Assembly: GCF_900129935.1 (NCBI RefSeq)
Contig: NZ_FQXJ01000003.1
Coordinates: 682,001 to 746,000, forward strand
Direction of reading: 5' to 3'
Length of the DNA stretch: 64,000 bases
Source of the DNA: Desulfosporosinus lacus DSM 15449
Lineage (GTDB): Bacteria > Bacillota > Desulfitobacteriia > Desulfitobacteriales > Desulfitobacteriaceae
Shown here: positions 1 through 8,352 of the stretch, in pieces
Position numbering within the stretch: position 1 is the first letter of the stretch
How the letters are laid out: every line of letters starts with the position of its first letter
The notes under the pieces: generated by a model
What the model was told of the DNA's origin: nothing
Databases searched by the model: none
The model's input: the letters and a program-made list of their open reading frames with translations, nothing else
Position numbers and translations under genes: made by a program

Positions 1-2
1 CC

Positions 3-920
3 GGTGTCTTTTATCTGGTAACTTTCTTAGCGATTCTGCCCTTAGTGATCGTAAAAATTAACCCTAGTTTTATAGCGTTGGGATTTTGGCAAACTGTGAT
101 CGGGTTTATAGGGATTTCCTATTTAACCTTCCGTACGGCAGGGATCATTATGGAAATTCGCGATGGGTTGATTAAAGAGGTTCGATTAGTGGATTTCATC
201 AGTTTTGTCCTCTTTTTCCCGACCATTGCCTCCGGTCCGATTGACCGCTACCGACGCTTTGTTACAGATCTCTATAAACCCCTTACCCGGCAGGAATATG
301 GTGAGCTGGCCATCCAGGGAATGGACTATATTTTCCGGGGCTTTCTGTATAAGTTTATTATCGCCTATCTTATCAATAAGTATTGGCTTGAGCCCTTGAA
401 CCAGACCTTTGGATTCCTGCCAACCCTTAAGTACATGTACGTTTACGGCTTTTATCTCTTCTTTAATTTTGCCGGATATAGCGCGTTCGCTATCGGAGTC
501 AGTTATCTGATGGGTATTAAGACTCCCATCAACTTTGATAAACCCTTTATTTCTAAAAATATTAAAGATTTCTGGAACCGTTGGCATATTTCGTTGTCAT
601 TTTGGTTTAGAGATTACATCTACATGCGTTTTGTCCTTGATTCAGCTAAGAAAAAGCGCTTTAAAAATCGTTATACGGCTTCCTATGTGGGTTATCTCTT
701 CCTTTTTGGCATTATGGGAGTATGGCACGGAACCCAGCTCCAGTATGTCTTGTATGGGCTCTATCATGCGGGACTGATGATTGGCTTTGACTTTCTGGAA
801 CGCAAGAACAAAACCTGGAAGTATTGGGGGACAGGACCGATCTGGGATCTGTCAGCGATATTGGTGACCTTTCATTTTGTGATGTTTGGTTTTCTGATTT
901 TTTCCGGCCGCCTGGTATAA
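3..920 (+). CDS. dltB: DltB-like MBOAT O-acyltransferase (5' end outside window)
   Basis: Membrane-bound O-acyltransferase of the DltB type, which moves D-alanine across the membrane for transfer onto teichoic acids. The reading frame is open to the left edge, so the start lies outside the window; the GTG at 45 is internal. The visible part is strongly hydrophobic and carries the family signatures FWNRWHISLSFWFRDY and GVWHGT, whose histidine is the usual MBOAT catalytic residue. The C-terminus looks complete and is followed by a terminator, so this is the last gene of its unit; no dltC or dltD follows. An alginate-type acetylase (AlgI) is the alternative, but the overall sequence reads as DltB. 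Confidence 0.85.
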   Translation, partial: GVFYLVTFLAILPLVIVKINPSFIALGFWQTVIGFIGISYLTFRTAGIIMEIRDGLIKEVRLVDFISFVLFFPTIASGPIDRYRRFVTDLYKPLTRQEYGELAIQGMDYIFRGFLYKFIIAYLINKYWLEPLNQTFGFLPTLKYMYVYGFYLFFNFAGYSAFAIGVSYLMGIKTPINFDKPFISKNIKDFWNRWHISLSFWFRDYIYMRFVLDSAKKKRFKNRYTASYVGYLFLFGIMGVWHGTQLQYVLYGLYHAGLMIGFDFLERKNKTWKYWGTGPIWDLSAILVTFHFVMFGFLIFSGRLV

Positions 921-954
921 ATGGCGGCGATCAACTTCATCTTGTATGCTCTCG

Positions 955-1001
955 GCCCTGCTAGGTCAACTGTATCAGTTAGATTTAGGGGGCTTTTTTT
1001 T
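955..1001 (+). terminator. Rho-independent terminator after dltB
   Basis: A long hairpin has an inner stem around AACTG-TAT-CAGTT, extended by CTAGGTC pairing with GATTTAG (with G-U pairs) and closed by GCCC with GGGC. A run of eight T follows. Confidence 0.8.
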
Positions 1002-1068
1002 ATCCAATCGTAAGGCTCCCACTTCTACAAGTGGAAAACAGTTTTTGGGCAGGAATCCTCTCCTTTGG

Positions 1069-1075
1069 TGTCGAA
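1069..1075 (+). promoter_or_regulatory. TGTCGAA motif (possible Spo0A box)
   Basis: TGTCGAA matches the published Spo0A-box core and sits about 50 bases before the preferred start of the next gene. The core GTCGAAT recurs upstream of the subtilisin, S-layer, sugar-transferase and S41 protease genes in this window. The match is seen; binding is inference. Confidence 0.3.
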
Positions 1076-1123
1076 TAAGAAATGGAATATTGTCTTAGAC
1101 ACATAGAGAGGGGTAGTAGGAGT

Positions 1124-3457
1124 ATGGGGGCACAACGCGTCAAGAAGATCATGGCAGTACTTATCATCGGACTTATTATTATCCAGCTAGTCCCGGCTAA
1201 ACCGGTCATGGCAGCCGTAGATCAGAAGGCCTATTATAATGAGATTGGTGAAAAGTTAGAGGATATGGCCAATAAATATAATATTCCGCCTGTACTCCTC
1301 AAAGCAGTTGCTTGGATGGAGAGTGGATGGAAGCAATGGGAACTGGATACTGCCACCGGACAGCCTATTACCGATAAACCGTTAATAGGACGTGACGGAA
1401 TTGGAATTGGGATTATGCAAGTTTCCTCATACGATCCCAAGGACACAGCGACTATGGACAGATTAAAAAATGATATCGACTATAATATTGAGATTGGTTG
1501 TCAGATGCTCAACCAAAAATGGCGGGCTTACCCCAAGATTGGTGACGGGGACCGTAATGTTTTAGAAAACTGGTATTTTGCCATCTGGGGTTACAATAGT
1601 TGGGCAACAAGAAATAATCCAAATTGCTTAACAGGTAAAACTGCTTATCAGGATTCAGTGTTTAGTTTGATGGGTCAAAAGTACAATAGTGCAATAACCT
1701 TTGCGCCGGGAGCCACAAAATTCCCGAAGGAACTTTTACCCCCGGTAAATCCTCCTTACTTATCCGGTCGTTGGAGTACCCCGGCCTCGATTCATTTAGG
1801 AGATTTAGAGATTGATGAAGACAGCTTGGTTGATTCCGGTGGAGGAACCGGTGCAGAATCCGCCAATGGTGATTACTGGTACAACTATGCTCGTTGGAGT
1901 TCGTATTATGCTTTAGGATTTTACGTTACTGCTTATAAGAGCCCATCGGTTACAGATAAAGAGGTTGTCGAAAAGAAAATTCTTAATGCCTATGGCAAAC
2001 TGTTAACGGAAGCAGATGTTTTGATGCTCGAAAAGAACGACACTTCCTATGCCAGTGCGGCTAAATACTACTGGACAATCTTGCAGGGACCAGACCTGGA
2101 TGCTTCTATCCAGAAACGTGCGCAAACAGGTCATCTTAGTGCCTTAAACAAGCTCTTAGCTGAAGCTGATAAATTGGCGCTTGCAGACAGCATCAGTTAT
2201 GCGACTGCTGCCCAGGACTATGGAATAATATTACAGCAATCGAATCTGGACGCCAGTCTTGAAGAACAGGCTAAAAATGGCCTGCAAAACACCTATGTAA
2301 AGCTCTTGTCTGAAGCAGATAAATTAGCCCTGGAAGGGACAGCTTCCTCTAATGAGACTGCGGCAAAATACTATTTGACGGTTGTGCAGGGACAAGTCCT
2401 GGATGCCAACCTCACAGAACGCGCCAGAGTCGGGTACGAAAAAATAAAGGGCACTAACCCTTTGCCAACTCCCAATCCAACGCCAACGCCAACGCCAACG
2501 CCGACTCCGACTCCGACTCCAACCCCAAACCCCGAGGAGTTAAGCATCGAGCGGCTCTATGGGACGAGGGCAGAAGACACGGCGATCAAAATAGCCCAAA
2601 CAGGCTGGGCAAACAATTCTGCCCCAGTCGTGCTCCTTGCACGAGTAGACCGCTTCCAAGATGCCTTAGCGGCAGCCCCTTTGGCCAAGAAGCTTAAGGC
2701 ACCCTTACTCTTAACGTCCCCTTATCAGTTAGACAAAGAGGTTTTACAAGAGATAAAACGTCTGTCCTCTAATGCTAAAGTCTATGTCATTGGGGGTGAG
2801 GGAGCGATACTGAAGCCAGTGACAAACACCCTTGTAGAAGAGGGTTTATCCTATGAACGAATCTACGGAGATTCTGCGGCAGATACAGCCGCCGCTATTG
2901 CCAGGAAGATTGGACCCAGTTCACAGGTGATCTTAGCTTCCAGTACCAGCTTTCCGGATGCTCTCTCGGCTTCTGCTCCGGCAGCGGCTTTAGGGATTCC
3001 AATTCTTCTGACAGAACAAAACAAATTGCCCGCGGCCACTAAGCAAATACTAAAAGACTTCGGGGTGACAAAAACCATCATCGTAGGAGGGAAATTTGCG
3101 GTATCCACAACGTTTGATGCCAAAGGAGGTCCCTTAGAACCCTATGGTCCTTTGCGCTTGGCTGGGAATACAAAATATGATACGATGTTACAAATTGTGA
3201 AACACTTTAACCAAAATTCTGAATCAATCGTCATAGCTACGGGGGAGACCTTCCCAGATGGCTTATCCGGAGGAGCTTTTGCAGCTTTGACGGGAAGCCC
3301 TATGATTCTCGTCCCCAAAGGGGATCTGAATTCGGATACCAGTACTTACTTAAAGGGACTGTGCGGAAAGACCAAAACAGCTTATATTTTGGGTGGGACC
3401 GGGGTAATTCCAAGCACAAATGAAAAAACAATGGGGAGCCTTTTGACTTCTCAATGA
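1124..3457 (+). CDS. CWB2-anchored lytic transglycosylase-like protein
   Basis: Secreted wall-remodelling protein of about 777 residues. I chose the ATG at 1124 over the one at 1082 because it follows GAGGGG and begins a clean signal peptide (basic start, long hydrophobic core, cleavage near PVMAA). An SLT/lysozyme-like domain covers about residues 35-190, with the likely catalytic Glu in AWMESGW and a GIGIMQVSSYD motif. Next come three helical repeats of roughly 55 residues (ALNKLLAEADKLALADS and relatives), a Pro-Thr linker, and three CWB2 domains (ERLYGTRAEDTA, ERIYGDSAADTA, LRLAGNTKYDT). CWB2 domains attach proteins non-covalently to a wall polymer. The next gene starts 28 bases later without a terminator, so the two are probably co-transcribed. 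Confidence 0.85.
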   Translation: MGAQRVKKIMAVLIIGLIIIQLVPAKPVMAAVDQKAYYNEIGEKLEDMANKYNIPPVLLKAVAWMESGWKQWELDTATGQPITDKPLIGRDGIGIGIMQVSSYDPKDTATMDRLKNDIDYNIEIGCQMLNQKWRAYPKIGDGDRNVLENWYFAIWGYNSWATRNNPNCLTGKTAYQDSVFSLMGQKYNSAITFAPGATKFPKELLPPVNPPYLSGRWSTPASIHLGDLEIDEDSLVDSGGGTGAESANGDYWYNYARWSSYYALGFYVTAYKSPSVTDKEVVEKKILNAYGKLLTEADVLMLEKNDTSYASAAKYYWTILQGPDLDASIQKRAQTGHLSALNKLLAEADKLALADSISYATAAQDYGIILQQSNLDASLEEQAKNGLQNTYVKLLSEADKLALEGTASSNETAAKYYLTVVQGQVLDANLTERARVGYEKIKGTNPLPTPNPTPTPTPTPTPTPTPTPNPEELSIERLYGTRAEDTAIKIAQTGWANNSAPVVLLARVDRFQDALAAAPLAKKLKAPLLLTSPYQLDKEVLQEIKRLSSNAKVYVIGGEGAILKPVTNTLVEEGLSYERIYGDSAADTAAAIARKIGPSSQVILASSTSFPDALSASAPAAALGIPILLTEQNKLPAATKQILKDFGVTKTIIVGGKFAVSTTFDAKGGPLEPYGPLRLAGNTKYDTMLQIVKHFNQNSESIVIATGETFPDGLSGGAFAALTGSPMILVPKGDLNSDTSTYLKGLCGKTKTAYILGGTGVIPSTNEKTMGSLLTSQ

Positions 3458-3485
3458 TCCTAAATAGGCAGAGGATGGAAAATTA

Positions 3486-4835
3486 TTGACTAGAGAGTAT
3501 GGAATAAATCAAGAATTCGAATCTCGTGCCTCGAACTTCGTGCTTCGAAAGAAGTTGTGGTTTACGGGGCTCTTATTTCTCATTGCCCTCACTGTAGAAG
3601 TCCTATATTTCAGAGCATATGGGGCAGGCTACTTTATTTCCCCCGATGGTTTACATTATTCCAACATAGCTGAGAATTTCCTTCATGGCAATGGGCTCGT
3701 GAATACAGCGAATTTTGTCCAGGGGGATGACGGTGTCATCCGAGAAGTCGCTCAAACACGAGAGTATGTGGTAGGCCCGGTCTACCCTATGCTCTTGGCG
3801 GTCATTTATGGGATATTTGGCATGATGAATTTTAAGATGGTTATCCTTGTTCTGCACTCCCTGCTCGGAGCTGCCAGCGCTGTGTTCGCTTATAAGACGG
3901 GTGAACTCTTGTTTGGCAAGGGGTATGCTTGGATCCCCTATTGCTTGACACTGGGATATCCGTTATTTGCCTTCTGGGGGATGTACGTTCTCACAGAGGC
4001 AACCTATGTTTTTACCATCACACTTTTCCTTTATCTATTAGCCCGTTATGCGAAAGAAGTCGACCGGCCAAAACTGAAAACTCTCTTGTTCTTAGGGGCA
4101 GCCATGGGGGTTTCGAACCTGGTTCGTCCGCTCCTGTTGCTCTATTTCCCTGTTTTGGGAATCTGGATTTGGTGGGCCAAGGGTTGGAATTTGAAAATGG
4201 CTCTGCGGGATTTTGCCGTCATCCTTGTGATGACAGTGGTGGTGATGAGCCCTTGGTGGATCCGCAATGGCATCAAATACCATCAGTTCATTGCTGTCTC
4301 AAATTATGGTTCCTATGAGTTTTACCTGGGGAATAATCCCTTGACTATTACGGATCAATACTTTTATTTTGCTCAACCGAGCTATGACCCCCAAGTTAAA
4401 GCTCGGATCGAAAAATTGCCCATCCCCGAACAAGAAAAGGAATATAAGCAATTGGCTGTGTCTTATATAATTCAACATCCCGTACTGTTTTTGCAGCGAA
4501 CCTTTGCCAAAGAAAAGGACCTTTTTTGGCAACCGGTTCCTACCTTAGGTGGAGCCTACAAAATCAAGGGAGTTCTACTGGACAAATGGTATCTCCTCTT
4601 GGGCCTTGTTGGGGCATTGCTTAGTCTTTTTAGTTTGAAAAAATACAGCTTTCTCTTACTTTTTATTGCCTATTACAGTTTTATAGTGAGTATGATCACT
4701 GTAGTTGATGGCGCTCGCTATCGCCTGCCGGTAATGCCTGGAATGATCCTTTTAGGATCTCTGGTTTTAGTTATAGCTATTAAGGGCATAGGGAAATTAT
4801 CTGGAGGTAATCGGCGAACGGGCAGGAGGGTATAA
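3486..4835 (+). CDS. GT39-family membrane glycosyltransferase (ArnT/PMT-like)
   Basis: Integral membrane protein of 449 residues with about ten hydrophobic segments, typical of GT-C enzymes that use polyprenyl-phosphate sugars as donors outside the membrane. Visible cues are the early acidic loop SPDGLHYSNIAENFLHGNG, the LTEATYVFT helix, and the DGARYRLPVMPG segment near the C-terminus that is common in dolichyl-phosphate-mannose-type transferases. It starts at a TTG after GAGGATGG. It is followed closely by a DUF2304 protein and a GT2, the usual partners that make and present the lipid-linked sugar. The acceptor is unknown; a surface protein or wall polymer is likely given the CWB2 gene upstream. 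Confidence 0.75.
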   Translation: MTREYGINQEFESRASNFVLRKKLWFTGLLFLIALTVEVLYFRAYGAGYFISPDGLHYSNIAENFLHGNGLVNTANFVQGDDGVIREVAQTREYVVGPVYPMLLAVIYGIFGMMNFKMVILVLHSLLGAASAVFAYKTGELLFGKGYAWIPYCLTLGYPLFAFWGMYVLTEATYVFTITLFLYLLARYAKEVDRPKLKTLLFLGAAMGVSNLVRPLLLLYFPVLGIWIWWAKGWNLKMALRDFAVILVMTVVVMSPWWIRNGIKYHQFIAVSNYGSYEFYLGNNPLTITDQYFYFAQPSYDPQVKARIEKLPIPEQEKEYKQLAVSYIIQHPVLFLQRTFAKEKDLFWQPVPTLGGAYKIKGVLLDKWYLLLGLVGALLSLFSLKKYSFLLLFIAYYSFIVSMITVVDGARYRLPVMPGMILLGSLVLVIAIKGIGKLSGGNRRTGRRV

Positions 4836-4840
4836 GTTTA

Positions 4841-5233
4841 ATGTCACGTGTTCAATTAGTCGTTCTAATAATCAGCTTACTTGTAACCGGCTTTATCGTT
4901 GAGCAAGTTCGTCGCCGGCGTTTAGCTGTGGAATATTCTCTGATTTGGATTGTCGCAGGAATGGGAATGATTGTTTTATCCCTCTGGAAAGATGGGATAG
5001 AGTACATAGCGGACTTGATGGGCATTTACTATGCTCCGTCTGCGATCTTCGTCATTTTTGGGATTCTGGTGTTTGTTTTATGTGTTCATTTCTCTTTAGA
5101 GATATCCAGATTAAGTTCGAACAATCGAGTCTTGGTACAACGGATCGCCCTGCTCGAGGATGACTTAAAAAACTTGGAAGAAAACTCTGCTGATCCGGAA
5201 AATAAGCCATTCTGTAAGGACGTTGAGTCATGA
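4841..5233 (+). CDS. DUF2304 family membrane protein
   Basis: Small membrane protein of 130 residues: three hydrophobic helices (about 3-20, 30-48 and 62-85) with a basic patch RRRRL, then a C-terminal stretch with heptad-like spacing (ISRLSSNNRVLVQRIALLEDDL). This is the standard DUF2304 architecture. The family almost always sits beside a DPM1-like GT2, as here, where the two genes overlap by four bases. Its biochemical role is not established; a membrane partner for the GT2 is a reasonable inference. The ribosome site is GGAGGG. Confidence 0.8.
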   Translation: MSRVQLVVLIISLLVTGFIVEQVRRRRLAVEYSLIWIVAGMGMIVLSLWKDGIEYIADLMGIYYAPSAIFVIFGILVFVLCVHFSLEISRLSSNNRVLVQRIALLEDDLKNLEENSADPENKPFCKDVES

Positions 5234-5934
5234 GAATTTTAGCGATTGTTCCCGCCTTAAATGAGGTGGATAATATCGGTCCCGTTGTGAGGAATCTAAT
5301 TACAACATCCCCTTGGCTGGATGTGCTGGTCATAGATGATGGATCTACTGATCAGACCGCCGAGGTTGCTCGTGCCCATGGAGCAAAAGTGATTTCTTTG
5401 CCTGTTAATCTGGGCATAGGGGGCGCGGTACAAACCGGGTTTTTGTATGCCTTAAGGAACGACTATGACGTGGCTTTGCAAGTTGATGGGGATGGACAGC
5501 ACAGAGGAGAAGAAATCAAGAAATTAGTGGATCCTGTCCTTCTTGGGGAAGCGGACGTAACCATTGGATCGAGATTTCTCGAAAAGACCTCATATAAATC
5601 AGCTTGGCCCCGGCGATTAGGAATCTATCTGTTGAGTAAAACTCTCCAGTCCGTTGTGCGTAAGAATTTTACGGATCCTACCTCTGGATTTCGTGCTTAT
5701 AATCAAAAGGCCTTGAGGATTGTGTCCGCCCATTATTCCACGGATTATCCGGAACCCGATGCTATTGTTACTTTGCTTAAGAATAGACTGCGGGTGATAG
5801 AAATTTCTGTTGAAATGGATGCACGCTTGTCCGGGAGTTCGTCGATTACGCCTTTTAAGAGCGGGTATTATATGTTTAAAGTGAGTTTGGCGATTATTCT
5901 TAACTCGATGATGAGTAGGATTTGGAATGATTAG
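5230..5934 (+). CDS. GT2 glycosyltransferase, polyprenyl-phosphate sugar synthase type
   Basis: Cytoplasmic GT2 enzyme of 234 residues resembling dolichol-phosphate mannose synthase. It probably transfers a hexose from a nucleotide sugar to undecaprenyl phosphate. Visible motifs are VIDDGSTDQT near residue 36, the metal-binding QVDGDGQH near 83, and GSRFLEKT. There is no C-terminal membrane domain, which fits a pairing with the overlapping DUF2304 protein. It probably supplies the donor for the GT39 enzyme two genes upstream. It is the last gene of the operon; no clear terminator follows, and a repeat-rich region begins within 40 bases. Confidence 0.85.
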   Translation: MRILAIVPALNEVDNIGPVVRNLITTSPWLDVLVIDDGSTDQTAEVARAHGAKVISLPVNLGIGGAVQTGFLYALRNDYDVALQVDGDGQHRGEEIKKLVDPVLLGEADVTIGSRFLEKTSYKSAWPRRLGIYLLSKTLQSVVRKNFTDPTSGFRAYNQKALRIVSAHYSTDYPEPDAIVTLLKNRLRVIEISVEMDARLSGSSSITPFKSGYYMFKVSLAIILNSMMSRIWND

Positions 5935-5969
5935 AGCTTTTTGAACAAAGCCTGCCTTGAGTGGCTACG

Positions 5970-6244
5970 GGGGGGAGCGCTTTTCTGCACTATCCGAAAG
6001 CATGAATTATGGTAAGCATAAGTGCAACTAAGGCGACCGACTTCGCCTGCGGCTTGTCGCTAGCCAAGTTTTCTATACACGCGTCAGCAAGTTACGCCGC
6101 TGACGTGCTGGACGGTTCGCGAGCGCGTCCGAACCTCAGGGCGTGATGCATGTGAACCTGCGGCGCGCTACGAGGGACGCGAACCGTCGGCGCACGTCTG
6201 GACCGCGACTTCACTGATGCTTCCGCTTAGCAGAAAAGCGCTCC
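5970..6244. repeat. MITE-like palindromic element, copy A
   Basis: The element opens with GGGGGGAGCGCTTTTCTGCA and closes with the inverted copy GCAGAAAAGCGCTCC at 6230-6244. Inside lie a block at 6001-6048 (ATGAATTATGGTAAGCATA onward) and a block at 6078-6139 with a CGTCAGC/GCTGACG stem. An inner inverted pair is GACGGTTCGC (6111-6120) with GCGAACCGTC (6179-6188). No ORF is supported. It fills most of the gap between the GT2 gene and hicB. Confidence 0.7.
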
Positions 6245-6300
6245 TCTGGGGTAAGTTTTAAGGGAATGGCTTTTAGAAAGGCGCTCCTTGGGCTTAGTTT

Positions 6301-6428
6301 GGGGGGAGCGCTTTTCTGCACACGTCAGCACGTTACGCCGCTGACGTGCTGGACGGTTCGAGAGCGCGTCCGAACCTCAGAATGAATTATGGTAAGCATA
6401 ATTGTAACTAAGGCGACCGTCTTCGTCT
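6301..6428. repeat. Rearranged second copy of the palindromic element (copy B)
   Basis: This copy has the same 20-base opening block, the CGTCAGC-stem block (6321-6380) and the ATGAATTATGGTAAGCATA block (6381-6428), but the two inner blocks are in the opposite order from copy A. It lies 57 bases beyond the end of copy A. Confidence 0.7.
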
Positions 6429-6506
6429 GTGTTTTGCTTGAAAAATGACTCTTGAAGGCTTTTTTGTGGCATAATTGAATATAATGATAGAGAAGAAGAT
6501 GAAATA

Positions 6507-6716
6507 ATGGACAAGGAGATTATTTTTTTGGTCGAAGAAGCCCCAGAAGGCGGTTATGTTGCGAGAGCTTTAGGTTATTCGATATTTACTGAAAGTGATT
6601 CTCTTGATGCTATTGGAGAAAGAGCAAAGGATGCAGTTCGGTGTCACTTTGATGAAGACAAAGTTCCTCGAATTATTCGATTGCACTTTATTAGGGAAGA
6701 GATCGTCGCTATATGA
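6507..6716 (+). CDS. hicB: HicB-like antitoxin
   Basis: A 69-residue protein matching the short HicB antitoxin fold: a first strand with EAPEGGYVARALG, then SIFTESDSLDAIGERAKDAVRCHF and a C-terminal strand IIRLHFIREEIVAI. HicB proteins neutralise the HicA mRNA interferase and often repress their own promoter. A TATAAT lies at 6480-6485. The stop codon overlaps the start of the hicA remnant by four bases, the usual arrangement. With the toxin broken, this is likely an orphan antitoxin. Confidence 0.75.
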   Translation: MDKEIIFLVEEAPEGGYVARALGYSIFTESDSLDAIGERAKDAVRCHFDEDKVPRIIRLHFIREEIVAI

Positions 6717-6840
6717 GGATTCCGCGTGATATTGATGGCAAACAACTCACTATACTACTTGCGAAATATGGATATAGAGTAACAAGACAAACTGGTAGTC
6801 ACTAGTTAAGATTAAGGCTGAGATCGAGGGTGAGAACTTT
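6713..6840 (+). pseudogene. Broken hicA toxin gene
   Basis: The frame starts at the overlapping ATG and gives MRIPRDIDGKQLTILLAKYG, then YRVTRQTGSH and a TAG at 6803. This is the HicA N-terminus up to the GSH motif that holds the catalytic His. Reading past the TAG gives LRL, as expected after GSH in the family. A shifted frame then gives EIEGEN, resembling the next HicA strand, before the similarity is lost. A full HicA is about 60-80 residues. Nonsense plus frameshift makes an active toxin unlikely. Confidence 0.7.
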
Positions 6841-6856
6841 TCGATCTTGTTTTTTT
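6821..6856 (+). terminator. Rho-independent terminator
   Basis: AGATCGA pairs with TCGATCT across a 13-base loop, followed by G and seven T. It lies inside the decayed end of hicA and closes the hicBA unit. Confidence 0.6.
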
Positions 6857-6945
6857 AAATTCATCTTTAGTTGAACGAGTTCACTTAAGAATTCATAAAA
6901 GTCTTATTTATAGAGAGAAGACCAGATGTTATTCATGTAAATATT

Positions 6946-6954
6946 TGGTACAAT
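6946..6954 (+). promoter_or_regulatory. Extended -10 promoter of the first Uma2 gene
   Basis: TGGTACAAT, preceded by AAATATT, lies about 20 bases before the start. The remnant Uma2 gene near 13.1 kb has the very similar AAATATTTGGTATAAT at the same position, so the promoter was duplicated along with the gene. Confidence 0.5.
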
Positions 6955-6974
6955 ATAAGTAAGGGGGAAGTCAA

Positions 6975-7565
6975 ATGTCGTTGTCAAAAGAAAAGGAGAA
7001 ATATACATTTGCTGACTATCTTAAATTTCCAGACTCTGAACGATGGGAAATTATAGATGGAATATCCTATATGCAATCAGCTTCCACTTGGCAGCATCAA
7101 AGTATATCTAGAGAATTAATGTTGCAGTTTGGCGAGTATTTGCGCAATAATCAGTGTCAGGTGTTTGCGTCACCGTTTGATTTACGTTTGCCGGAGATTG
7201 AGGAAAAAGACATTGAGGAAGATGTTACAAATGTTTATCAGCCAGATCTATTGGTCGTTTGTGATAACAGTCGCTTAAGAGGAACTGGTTATTATGGAGT
7301 TCCTAGTTTGATAATTGAAATACTATCACCCTCTACAGTGCGAATTGATAGGCTTTTAAAATTCAATATTTATGAAAAGGTCGGTGTAAAGGAATATTGG
7401 ATCGTAGAGCCTGACACCAAACTTGTAAATGTCTTTGTTTTAGAGGATAACAAGAGATATGGAAGGATTGAGCTGTATACCGAAACGGATAAGGTGACAG
7501 TGTCAATTTTTCCTGATTTAGTCGTGGATTTAAGCAAAGTTTTTGATATTAACGTGTCCACGTAA
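6975..7565 (+). CDS. Uma2 family (DUF820) PD-(D/E)XK nuclease-like protein
   Basis: 196-residue protein of the Uma2/DUF820 family, a restriction-endonuclease-like fold common in Cyanobacteria and some Bacillota and often present in several copies. The N-terminus YTFADYLKFPDSERWEIIDG is typical. The putative active-site string is visible: QPDLLVVCD (Asp), LIIEILSPST (Glu), then YEKVGVKEYWIVEP. The biological role of the family is unsettled; nuclease activity is inferred from fold. It is preceded by GGGGGAAG and its own promoter, with a clear paralogue just downstream. Confidence 0.85.
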   Translation: MSLSKEKEKYTFADYLKFPDSERWEIIDGISYMQSASTWQHQSISRELMLQFGEYLRNNQCQVFASPFDLRLPEIEEKDIEEDVTNVYQPDLLVVCDNSRLRGTGYYGVPSLIIEILSPSTVRIDRLLKFNIYEKVGVKEYWIVEPDTKLVNVFVLEDNKRYGRIELYTETDKVTVSIFPDLVVDLSKVFDINVST

Positions 7566-7644
7566 TTGGTATGATTGTAATATAGCTATAGTTGCCCCGG
7601 ATTTTTTAAGCTTGCTTTAAGCTATTTAACGGAGGTGTCAGTGA

Positions 7645-8229
7645 ATGTCATTGCCTGCGCAAAAGGATAATAAGAGATATTCATATGCCGAGTATTTAAA
7701 GTGGTCTGATGACAAGCGGTGGGAATTGCTTGATGGTATTGCATTCAACATTGCTGCGCCGTCTCGTCGACACCAGGAAGTTTCTGGTGAATTATTCTAC
7801 CAGATTCGTAGCTGTCTTGCTGACAAGTCTTGCAAGATATATTCAGCGCCCTTCGACGTTCGTTTTAGTGAGCCAAAGCAGAAAGACGAGCAAATAGTGA
7901 ACGTGGTCCAACCGGACCTTACGATTGTATGTGACAAGTCGAAATTAGATGATAAGGGTTGTTTAGGTGCTCCGAATTTAATTATTGAAATCATCTCACC
8001 AACATCCATTAGCCTTGATTATGTAAAAAAGTTAGCTCTCTATGAGAAATACCATGTTAAAGAGTATTGGATCATACACCCCATTGATAATACCGTCATG
8101 GTTTTTACATTAGGTGAAGACTATCAATACGGGAGACCAAGCATTTTCATGGAGGATTGTCAACTGAAGAGCGGAGTCATTACTGATCTTACAATTGACT
8201 TGAAGCAAGTTTTCGGGATATTAGGATGA
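7645..8229 (+). CDS. Uma2 family (DUF820) protein, second copy
   Basis: 194-residue paralogue of the preceding gene, with the same order of motifs: YSYAEYLKWSDDKRWELLDG at the start, QPDLTIVCD, LIIEIISPTS and YEKYHVKEYWIIHP. The two have diverged well beyond a recent duplication. The start follows GGAGGTG. The 79-base gap has no terminator, so both may be read from one transcript. Function as for the first copy: a nuclease-like fold of unproven role. Confidence 0.85.
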   Translation: MSLPAQKDNKRYSYAEYLKWSDDKRWELLDGIAFNIAAPSRRHQEVSGELFYQIRSCLADKSCKIYSAPFDVRFSEPKQKDEQIVNVVQPDLTIVCDKSKLDDKGCLGAPNLIIEIISPTSISLDYVKKLALYEKYHVKEYWIIHPIDNTVMVFTLGEDYQYGRPSIFMEDCQLKSGVITDLTIDLKQVFGILG

Positions 8230-8352
8230 TGTCTTGTATGATTTTAGCTCAATGCCTTAAATTAACATATGTTGTGAGGAGAAAAGTCCAGTGAATTCAT
8301 CCAAGCTATGATATAATTAAAGATATATTTAAGATTAGAAGGATGTGAAGGG

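Noticed and set aside
186-587. Reverse ORF within dltB
   Set aside because: Lies wholly within the conserved MBOAT frame; composition is that of an antisense shadow.
5935-6500. A structured RNA gene (group II intron or ribozyme) in the palindromic repeats
   Set aside because: No intron domain V signature and no reverse transcriptase; repeat-element architecture explains it better.
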